The notes under the pieces: model-generated
Seen by the model: only the letters and a program-made list of their open reading frames with translations
The model's database searches: none
Told to the model about the DNA's origin: nothing
Program-made: the position numbers and the translations under genes
DNA from: Euryarchaeota archaeon UBA561
GTDB taxonomy: Archaea; Thermoplasmatota; Poseidoniia; Poseidoniales; Poseidoniaceae
DNA length: 6,476 nucleotides
Assembly: GCA_002502295.1 (NCBI GenBank)
Contig: DANX01000059.1
Coordinates: 1 to 6,476 of the forward strand
Direction: 5' to 3'
Shown here: positions 1 to 6,173 of the stretch, piece by piece
Numbering within the stretch: position 1 is the first letter of the stretch
Layout of the letters: each line of letters begins with the position of its first letter

Positions 1-474
1 GGTCGCGACGCAAAGGGTGTTTTGATTGGGAATTACGCGGCAGTCGGCTCCAGTCCCACAACCTGCTTTATGACACCAGTCAATTGACCGCCGCCAATCT
101 TCGCTTTGGTTGTACCAAAAGCACCGGGTGTCCAAGCAGAGGTTCCCGCCAACCGTCGCACTTTTCCGAATGAGCGATGAAGCGACTTTAGCAGCTGCCT
201 CCACAAGCAAGGAATGAACACCGTTCTCTTCCGTAAGGGCGTAAAGAGGGACCATGCATCCAATCTCCGTCGCCGAAAGGGTGTGCGCTTCTTCAATTCC
301 CGCCAGGGAGATAACGTGAGGTTTCGGGTTGATGCGCCATTTGTAATTTGGAAGCACGTCGGTACCTCCAGCGACCCAATCGAAGGCCTCGCCTTGCTCC
401 ATGAGGGAAGCAGCCAGTTGAACAGCTTCCTCGACGTTGGAGGGGTGATGCAGTTCAAAGGGAGGCATCAACAT
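1..474 (-). CDS. Medium (FAD-binding) subunit of an HCR-type molybdenum hydroxylase, with [4Fe-4S] loop; partial, 3' end outside window
   Basis: This is the third gene of the operon, translated for 158 codons before the window ends. It opens MLMPPFELHHPSNVEEAVQL, the usual start of FAD_binding_5 medium subunits. Two flavin-binding motifs are visible: AGGTD at residues 35-39 and ATVGGN at 106-111. Directly after the second comes CLDTRC (113-118), then C134, C139, C145 and C155. In 4-hydroxybenzoyl-CoA reductase (HcrB/HbaD) this is where a loop of about 40 residues holds four cysteines that bind an extra [4Fe-4S] cluster. The 16-residue gap from C118 to C134 matches the family, while the middle gap is slightly longer here. 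Its inferred role is to pass electrons between an external donor and the 2Fe-2S subunit through FAD and 4Fe-4S. The start is fixed by a perfect GGAGGTGA six bases upstream, and its A is shared with the large subunit's TGA stop. Ordinary xanthine dehydrogenase or CoxM subunits lack this cysteine set. Confident in the family; substrate unknown. Confidence 0.93.
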   Translation of the reverse strand, partial: MLMPPFELHHPSNVEEAVQLAASLMEQGEAFDWVAGGTDVLPNYKWRINPKPHVISLAGIEEAHTLSATEIGCMVPLYALTEENGVHSLLVEAAAKVASSLIRKSATVGGNLCLDTRCFWYNQSEDWRRSIDWCHKAGCGTGADCRVIPNQNTLCVAT

Positions 475-3284
475 CAGGCATCACCTCCCATGTGGCGTTG
501 CTCTTTTTTGAGCCAAGCACGCCCAGCGAAACCGAGTTCAGCGAGTTGTTCAGGGAGCGGTTCGTCCGCCTCTCGCCATCCATCGACCTGCTCAGAAAGT
601 GGACGATCAGGATCGAAACCAAACAACACACCGTTCACATAAGCCGATGTGTCTTCGCTGCGCTGGCGCAAGCGGTCACGCTCGCGGTGTTCATCGCTGC
701 GTGCCACCAAGACCTCTTGCAATGGACCATGGCTCAACCGGGGAGGTTCCATGTCTTCGGGCTCATCAAGACGGTTTTTCCTCAAATGCTTCTGAATACC
801 GGAGTGTACGACATCGGGCGTCAGAGGGAGGTCTCGGAGACGAACTCCAATGGCGTCGTAAACGGCGTTGACCACCGCTGGGAGAATGGGGAGCAAGGGG
901 CCTTCCCCAGCTTCTTTGGCTCCGAAGGGGCCCTCTGGGTCACTTGATTCAACGATGATAGCTTCAACGTGGGGCATCTCATGAACAGACGGAATTTTGT
1001 ATTCGAGCAAATTGGCATTCTGAAGGTGTCCTGTGCGCCCGTACACCATTTTCTCGGTGAGGACTTGGCCAAGACCCATGTGGCACGAACCGATGATTTG
1101 GCCTTTGACGGCCAAGGGGTTGAGGGCTTTTCCACAATCGTGGGCAGCCCAGACATTGGTGCAGGAAACCAGACCGGTTTCGATGTCGACATCAACCTCG
1201 GCAACGTACGCAGAGAACGAGTAAGCGGGTGCCAATCCTGCAGCAGCGCCCTTGTGAACTCCACCCATCGGTGGAGAACGATAGGCGCCTCGCGCAATGA
1301 GGGCCCCGGTGTCTGCTTGGGCCTTGTGAAGGGCTTGCAGGTAGGAGACACCAATCGCAGGATCGTGTTTGTAGTAGATTCGCCTATCGTTGAGGACCAA
1401 AACGTTCGGGTGATAGCCCAGCATTTCCCAAGCAGCCTTCAACAATTGGTCCCGAATGCCAATGGCGGCTCGAATCGCAGCGTTGGCGTTCATGAAGGTG
1501 ACTCGGCTGGAATAGGAGCCGAGATCAACCGGGCTGGTGTCGCTTTCATGGCTTCGAACATGAATCATTTCAATGGGGAGAGCGAGCACCTCCGACACCA
1601 CTTGAGCCACGGCCGTGGTGGACCCTTGTCCGATGTCGGCTGCACCCGTGTGCACAGTAACGCCGCCGTCCATATCGACCTGAATGTGGACGGTCGCATG
1701 TGGGAAATTCTTCGGGTCCCAATGAATGGGGAGGCCGGAACCTGAAATGAAGAAACCACAACCAATGCCAATGCCCTTTCCGAGCGGGAGTTGTCGGAAC
1801 TTGGTGTCCCAAGAGGAACCCTCCCTCACCCGTTCGAGCGCTTCCCGCATGCCATTGGACGTGATACGGAAACCGCTAATCGTTCGGCTGTGAGGCGGCA
1901 ACAGGTTGGCTAACCGCAGGTCGATCGGATCAACATCCATTTGTTCTGCCATCTCATCAAGGCCAACCTCTACCGCACAGCGCGTGTTGACCGCCCCGTG
2001 TCCGCGCATGGCGCCTGAGGCGGGTTTGTTGGTCCAAACGCGAGCACCGGTGTAGTGGAAGGAGCCGAGTTCATACGGAGCGGTGGCAAGAACACCGTTG
2101 TAATACGAGGTGACGTGCCCGAAGGAAGCAAAACCGCCACCGTCGATGAGCGCATCGATGTCAAAGCCCGAAATCCGGCCCTCGGGGTCGGCCGTCATCT
2201 TCACGTCAATGTGACTTGGGTGCCGTCCACGATTGATCCAATACACTTCTTCTCGGTCAAACGTGATGCGGACTGGCGCTCCTGATTTTCGTGCCAAAAT
2301 TGCGGCGCACATTTCATGCGGGAACGGGTCAGACTTCCCTCCAAATCCACCGCCTACAAAGGTCCGAACGACGTTGATCTGGTGCATCGGAACATCCAGC
2401 ACCGTGGAGAGTGCTCGGTGCGTGTAGTGAGGGACTTGTTGAGGAGTGTAGAGCTGCAATCGTCCATTTGGGTCCCAGTGGGCCACCACAGCATGCGGTT
2501 CAGTGAACCCGTGGTGAACACCCAACATGGTCCATGACCCGTGCGAAGAAGCATGGGGGGTTTTCACAAGGGAACGGTCTCCGAATTCTTGAAACACGCG
2601 CTTTTGCACGTTGGTTCGGGCAAGATGGTACTTTCCTCTCCAGTGGATTGGTTCATCATGGTCTTCTAGGCCTTTTTTCGGATCAAACACAGGCTCGAGC
2701 TCTTCCCATTCGACGTCAAACAATGAAAGGGCTTCAATCGCCGTTGCCTCGTCAACCGCTGCGACGCAGGCCACCAAATCTCCAACGTGTCGGACTTTGT
2801 CAACCGCCATCGCATGCTCGTCTTTTGTGACGGGCAACACACCGAAGCGATTGGGTGCGTCTTGACCGGTGGACACCGCGATGACGCCCGGCAAGGCTTC
2901 GACGCGTGAAGTATCAATGGATTTGATTCGAGCATAGTGATGAGGTGAACGGAGGATTTTCCCAATGAGTTCCCCTGGCAGGCGGACATCGTCCCCGTAC
3001 CATGCTTGACCGGTCACTTTAGCGTTGGAATCAACAAGAGGGATGGCCTTTCCGACGATGGTCCCGGTTCGGTCCCTGTCGTGTATGTGATCTCCAGCTG
3101 GTTTTGGCTCTCGTCCACCAACGGTTTCAGGAATGTAGTCGAGGTCCCTCGGCCTCATCTTGGGCTCACTCCCCCCCGAGCCGGGAGGAGGAAAGGTCTG
3201 CTTGCCAGCAACACGTTTGCCGTCTTTACGAGTCTCGGATGGCGACGAACCGGGTTGCTGGCGATACGTTCCCATGGTGATCAC
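474..3284 (-). CDS. Large molybdopterin-binding catalytic subunit, xanthine oxidase family, HcrA-like
   Basis: The 936-residue protein is the catalytic subunit that holds the molybdenum-pterin cofactor. The aldehyde oxidase/xanthine dehydrogenase a/b hammerhead domain lies near residues 84-205 and the cofactor-binding domain near 225-830. Visible motifs are QQVPHY (282-287), GGGFGGK (311-317), AMRGHG with R427, TGAADIGQGS (546-555, Q553) and GPFGAKEAGEGP (785-796). In that last block E794 aligns with the catalytic glutamate of the family. The CoxL AYRCSFR loop is absent, arguing against CO dehydrogenase, and the motif set is closest to 4-hydroxybenzoyl-CoA reductase HcrA/HbaC. Family members run to about 760-800 residues. 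The excess here is a Pro/Gly-rich N-terminal extension (1-75) and a charged C-terminal extension (about 838-936). The GTG start overlaps the small-subunit TGA as GTGA; an in-frame ATG nine bases on (3275-3273) is an alternative. Neither start has a clear ribosome-binding site, consistent with translational coupling. Confidence 0.95.
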   Translation of the reverse strand: MITMGTYRQQPGSSPSETRKDGKRVAGKQTFPPPGSGGSEPKMRPRDLDYIPETVGGREPKPAGDHIHDRDRTGTIVGKAIPLVDSNAKVTGQAWYGDDVRLPGELIGKILRSPHHYARIKSIDTSRVEALPGVIAVSTGQDAPNRFGVLPVTKDEHAMAVDKVRHVGDLVACVAAVDEATAIEALSLFDVEWEELEPVFDPKKGLEDHDEPIHWRGKYHLARTNVQKRVFQEFGDRSLVKTPHASSHGSWTMLGVHHGFTEPHAVVAHWDPNGRLQLYTPQQVPHYTHRALSTVLDVPMHQINVVRTFVGGGFGGKSDPFPHEMCAAILARKSGAPVRITFDREEVYWINRGRHPSHIDVKMTADPEGRISGFDIDALIDGGGFASFGHVTSYYNGVLATAPYELGSFHYTGARVWTNKPASGAMRGHGAVNTRCAVEVGLDEMAEQMDVDPIDLRLANLLPPHSRTISGFRITSNGMREALERVREGSSWDTKFRQLPLGKGIGIGCGFFISGSGLPIHWDPKNFPHATVHIQVDMDGGVTVHTGAADIGQGSTTAVAQVVSEVLALPIEMIHVRSHESDTSPVDLGSYSSRVTFMNANAAIRAAIGIRDQLLKAAWEMLGYHPNVLVLNDRRIYYKHDPAIGVSYLQALHKAQADTGALIARGAYRSPPMGGVHKGAAAGLAPAYSFSAYVAEVDVDIETGLVSCTNVWAAHDCGKALNPLAVKGQIIGSCHMGLGQVLTEKMVYGRTGHLQNANLLEYKIPSVHEMPHVEAIIVESSDPEGPFGAKEAGEGPLLPILPAVVNAVYDAIGVRLRDLPLTPDVVHSGIQKHLRKNRLDEPEDMEPPRLSHGPLQEVLVARSDEHRERDRLRQRSEDTSAYVNGVLFGFDPDRPLSEQVDGWREADEPLPEQLAELGFAGRAWLKKEQRHMGGDA
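481..488 (-). promoter_or_regulatory. Strong Shine-Dalgarno (GGAGGTGA) for the FAD subunit
   Basis: On the minus strand GGAGGTGA lies inside the last sense codons of the large subunit (coding Gly-Gly-Asp). It is followed by six bases and then the ATG at 474. It complements the 3' end of 16S rRNA across eight bases. It selects ATG 474 over the in-frame ATG at 468, and it allows independent ribosome entry at the FAD-subunit start despite the TGATG coupling. Confidence 0.85.
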
Positions 3285-3892
3285 TTCGCGTGGCCGGGCG
3301 GCATCGTGGGTTCTTCAGGACCCGAAGGGTGAGGATCTGGATGTGGTTCACTTGCCGGTGCAAGAGCATCGGATTCACCGCGGCAAATCGCCGCAGCGGC
3401 CTCGATTGAATCAATGATCTGCTGGTAACCGGTGCACCGGCACAGGTTGCCTTCAATGGCGCAAGCAATTTCTTGCCGAGTGGGTTGCTGATTTTCATTC
3501 AGCAACGCTTGTGAAGCGACGAGGAAACCGGGTGTGCAAAAACCGCATTGAGACCCTCCATGGGTCGCAAAACACGTTTGGATGGGAGCAAGATGGGCCC
3601 CGTCCGATAGACCCTCGACCGTGATGATTTCAGAACCCTGCACCTGACCCGCAAGGGTGAGGCATGAAAGTTTTGGAACACCGTCGATCATGACGGTGCA
3701 ACAGCCACAGGTGCCGAGGTCGCATCCACGCTTCACGCCCAGCGTACCGACCTTGTCTCGCAGCACGTCAAGTAAAACGGCATTGCTCGGTGCAAGGACT
3801 TCGAACGCACGGCCATTGACAGTCGCTGACCACCGCTTCCCGGGGGGAGCGGGAATCATTCGAACATGCTCTTCGCCGACCACAGCCCTCAC
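3281..3892 (-). CDS. Small [2Fe-2S] subunit of the HCR-type molybdenum hydroxylase
   Basis: This 203-residue electron-transfer subunit is the first gene of the operon. It has an N-terminal plant-type ferredoxin domain with cluster ligands C57, C62, C65 and C77 (GCDLGTCGCC), and a C-terminal four-helix domain with C116, C119, C151 and C153 (QCGFC and CRCTGY). Q115, just before the second cluster, is the residue that contacts the molybdopterin in relatives. The two clusters relay electrons between the molybdenum site of the large subunit and the FAD subunit. The usual length is about 155-165 residues; the excess is a Pro/Glu/His-rich tail from about residue 172 that looks disordered. The start is uncertain. 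The first possible codon is GTG 3892. GTG 3883 has GGTGA five bases upstream. ATG 3859 (residue 12) would give a conventional family N-terminus. The gene ends in a 4-nt GTGA overlap with the large subunit. Small-large-medium order agrees with what I recall for hbaBCD of Rhodopseudomonas palustris. Confidence 0.95.
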   Translation of the reverse strand: MRAVVGEEHVRMIPAPPGKRWSATVNGRAFEVLAPSNAVLLDVLRDKVGTLGVKRGCDLGTCGCCTVMIDGVPKLSCLTLAGQVQGSEIITVEGLSDGAHLAPIQTCFATHGGSQCGFCTPGFLVASQALLNENQQPTRQEIACAIEGNLCRCTGYQQIIDSIEAAAAICRGESDALAPASEPHPDPHPSGPEEPTMPPGHAK

Positions 3893-4052
3893 CCGCCCAT
3901 CCGTAGGCGATGGACTCTTTGATGATTGGGGCTCTGTGGCCTCTTATTCTGTCCGATTAGAACCGAATTCAAAGGAGTCTTTCTTTCCGTATTCCGCATA
4001 CGAAATGGCTCTTCGTGGCGTCTTGGTGCAAATTCACCCGTGCAGGGATGGT
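3893..4052. other. Intergenic gap between the subtilase and the HCR-type operon
   Basis: This 160-bp spacer should hold the 3' end of the protease transcript and, if the operon is independently transcribed, its promoter. I see no strong hairpin followed by a T-run on the minus strand and no convincing archaeal TATA box or bacterial -35/-10 pair. Short AT-rich patches, such as the one around 3940-3970, are the best promoter candidates but are weak. The spacer is long enough to suggest the operon has its own transcription start. Confidence 0.4.
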
Positions 4053-6041
4053 TCAGTCGAGAAGCGCCGCTTCGTCAACCACGGCTTCGATGTCTGAGTC
4101 ATTCTCGACCCAGTCCTTGGTCCAGTCCATGGTCTCCACCATGACTGCATCGTCCGCCTTGTTGAGAACAATCATGCCCATGATTACAAGCAGAAGAAGC
4201 ACAAGGAACGCTGTGGGGGCAACCCATCCCGGCAAATCTCCAAAGAATCCGTCCTCGTTGGCATCTGTGAAGGATTTGGCATTGGCGGTATCCATCAGCA
4301 TTACGTTGACCGACACGAGGGACGTGGATGAGTGCCCGCCGCTTTCATTGGCGATCAAACCTCGTAGCGAGAGCGTATGGTTTCCTTCAACCTCAATTCC
4401 GGGGAGATGCTCAAGTTGGTGGACGATGGTGGAGATGTCAAGTTCCGCTTGCTCATCACCTTCGGTGAAGGAATGAAGACTGGCCCAATCGTCTCGTAGA
4501 TGATTGCTTCGCCACTGAACGGTGTCCATGGGTCCGCTCAGGTCAATCTCGATGGCCTCGCCCGGCATCAGGTGGATGCGGTCATCAATACCGACCTCTG
4601 TGTTGATCGATATTCCGATTGAAGTGTCAAGCTGGTAATCGCGCTGAGCCGCTTCCATGACCGCAGCCAGCGCCTCCACATGCCCGTGGCCGTAGACGTT
4701 GTTTTGCCTGTTCTTTGGAATCAAATCTTCGGCGCATGGTTGATTGGCGCCCATGTAGTGGCACTCTCGATACGTGGCTGTTTCTTGGAGGATGTTTCGC
4801 ACGTCGAACGGCGACATGTCTGGATTGGCTTGCAACATCAAGGCAACCGTACCCGCAACACCCGGTGTCGCCATGCTGGTACCGCTAAACGCCACATAGC
4901 CATCCCCTGAGTTGTGTTGAGCTGACATGACGTCTGAGCCGACAAAGGCGATGTTGGGTTTTACCCGTCCTTCCTCGGTCGGACCCTCGCTGCTGTATTC
5001 TGCGATGGCCGTGTTTTTGTTGAGGGCTCCGACCGTGATGACGTCTTCGGCACCTCCAGGCGTTCCAATGGTACCCGGGGCTGCCGAGTTGCCGGCGGCG
5101 ATAAGCATGGTGATGCCTGCTCGAACCATTTCGTTGGCGTAGCGGTTGACGCTGTCTTCCTCAGCAGAGGTCCACTCGATTGGACCCGGTCCTCCAAGGC
5201 TCATGGATGCAGCACGAATGTTGAACTTGTACCGGTTTTGAACCGTCCACTCCATGCCTGCCATGACAACGGAGAAACTTCCCGAGCCACCTGCATCAAG
5301 GACCTTGACGCCGACGAGGTTGGCTTGAGGCGCCATGCCAGCGTGTTCGTAAGTGGGCGCACCCGTTCCCGCAACGGTTCCGGCGCAGTGTGTTCCGTGA
5401 CCTTGATCGTCGTAGGCCTGGATTTCTGTACCGTTGGTTTTGTCTGGATTGTTCACGGGATCGTAAAACGCGATCACTTTGGGGTCGTGTGTGCTGTTGT
5501 CGTCGTCCAAATCATCAAGTCCAACGTGAAGGCTATCAATACCGGTGTCAATGACTGCGACGGTAACACCTGACCCGTCATAGCCGGTTTGTTGTTGTGC
5601 GAGGTCCACCTCATGAACCACGGCAGCGTCGCCGTTTTGGACTTGGAGAATGCCGTCGAGTTCCAACATCACTACGCCTGGGAGGGCGGTGGTTTCAAGA
5701 ATCATGTTGTGAGGAATTCGTCCGGCAACCGCGTGGATGAGTGGGAGGTCCCATTCATGCACGTAGCCAACCTCACGCTCAAGCATGGCGACGTCGCTGG
5801 CTGTGGGTTCGTGGTCAAAATCAACGATGAGGGGTAAGGGGTTGTCTTCATCAATGAAGAGCGCATGGTCGTGGTATTTCTCCACCATGTCGGCGATTTT
5901 GTTGTGGTTACGATCCATGGATGTGCTGTGCCACCAACCTTGCTCCTCAGCCTCGGCGGCTGAATGAACAGGGACCGCCATGGCCAAGGTGGGCGTTAGC
6001 ATCAAAAAAAAGCAAAAAACACTGAGAAGAGGACGGCGCAT
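4053..6041 (-). CDS. Secreted, C-terminally membrane-anchored subtilisin-like serine protease (peptidase family S8)
   Basis: The 662-residue protein is a predicted surface-anchored pre-pro-protease. An N-terminal Sec signal peptide (about 1-22, basic MRRP, then a hydrophobic run ending near AMA) is followed by a Ca-site-like DRNHNKIAD (43-51). An I9-type propeptide spans about 68-135, and the S8 domain about 155-460. The catalytic triad is complete: D165 in VAVIDTGID, H215 in GHGTHCAG and S389 in SGTSMATP, with oxyanion N318 in AAGNS. C427 and C436 could form a disulfide. A beta-rich domain (about 470-590) leads to a second Ca-site-like DANEDGFFGD (593-602). One transmembrane helix follows (about 606-626), then an acidic tail of about 36 residues, probably cytoplasmic. 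The mature enzyme would sit on the outer face of the membrane and hydrolyse proteins there, most simply for nutrition. The ATG is supported by GGAAGGA five bases upstream. It is the first gene after a divergent promoter region and appears intact. Substrate specificity cannot be read from the sequence. Confidence 0.95.
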   Translation of the reverse strand: MRRPLLSVFCFFLMLTPTLAMAVPVHSAAEAEEQGWWHSTSMDRNHNKIADMVEKYHDHALFIDEDNPLPLIVDFDHEPTASDVAMLEREVGYVHEWDLPLIHAVAGRIPHNMILETTALPGVVMLELDGILQVQNGDAAVVHEVDLAQQQTGYDGSGVTVAVIDTGIDSLHVGLDDLDDDNSTHDPKVIAFYDPVNNPDKTNGTEIQAYDDQGHGTHCAGTVAGTGAPTYEHAGMAPQANLVGVKVLDAGGSGSFSVVMAGMEWTVQNRYKFNIRAASMSLGGPGPIEWTSAEEDSVNRYANEMVRAGITMLIAAGNSAAPGTIGTPGGAEDVITVGALNKNTAIAEYSSEGPTEEGRVKPNIAFVGSDVMSAQHNSGDGYVAFSGTSMATPGVAGTVALMLQANPDMSPFDVRNILQETATYRECHYMGANQPCAEDLIPKNRQNNVYGHGHVEALAAVMEAAQRDYQLDTSIGISINTEVGIDDRIHLMPGEAIEIDLSGPMDTVQWRSNHLRDDWASLHSFTEGDEQAELDISTIVHQLEHLPGIEVEGNHTLSLRGLIANESGGHSSTSLVSVNVMLMDTANAKSFTDANEDGFFGDLPGWVAPTAFLVLLLLVIMGMIVLNKADDAVMVETMDWTKDWVENDSDIEAVVDEAALLD

Positions 6042-6173
6042 AGGAATCCTTCCAACTCACCCGAACGGTCGGAGGGATTTCAACTCATTGGAGCCCTGAT
6101 AGAACGCTGGATAGCGTTTGTTCATCGTCGAATGATGCCCACACCACTACCCGACGGGTGAAATCTTAAGTGA
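6042..6173. promoter_or_regulatory. Divergent intergenic region with two short palindromes
   Basis: This region separates the minus-strand protease from the plus-strand gene at the right edge and must carry promoters for both if the plus-strand gene is real. It contains the protease ribosome-binding site GGAAGGA (6053-6047). It also holds two perfect short inverted repeats: AACGCT-GGAT-AGCGTT (6103-6118) and ACCCG-A-CGGGT (6149-6159). An AT-rich ATCTTAAG (6163-6170) could be a weak TATA-like element for either side. None of these elements is strong enough to define a transcription start by eye. Confidence 0.45.
6103..6118. repeat. Short perfect inverted repeat AACGCT-4nt-AGCGTT
   Basis: The six-base arms are perfect around a GGAT spacer, about 62 bases upstream of the protease start. 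The dyad could be an operator half-site pair or a small mRNA hairpin in the protease leader. It is too short, and lacks an adjacent T-run, to be called a terminator. Confidence 0.4.

Noticed and set aside
33..458. Minus-strand 141-codon frame within the FAD subunit
   Set aside because: It is out of frame with the clearly recognisable FAD subunit, which reads through the entire segment with motif-level similarity. The alternative product has no recognisable features.
821..1354. Minus-strand 177-codon frame inside the large subunit
   Set aside because: This is an alternative frame of a fully conserved catalytic region and not a credible nested gene.
969..1745. Plus-strand 258-codon frame opposite the large subunit
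   Set aside because: It lies entirely antisense to conserved molybdopterin-domain sequence and has no ribosome-binding site or domain. It is long only because of the codon bias of the real gene.
474..3892. Operon as xanthine dehydrogenase or aerobic CO dehydrogenase
   Set aside because: The CoxL AYRCSFR loop is absent, and the FAD subunit has the CLDTRC cysteine loop of the 4-hydroxybenzoyl-CoA reductase group. The large-subunit motifs also fit that group better.
4025..4038. GGTG...CACC hairpin downstream of the protease as a terminator
   Set aside because: The stem is only four base pairs and no T-run follows on the minus strand.
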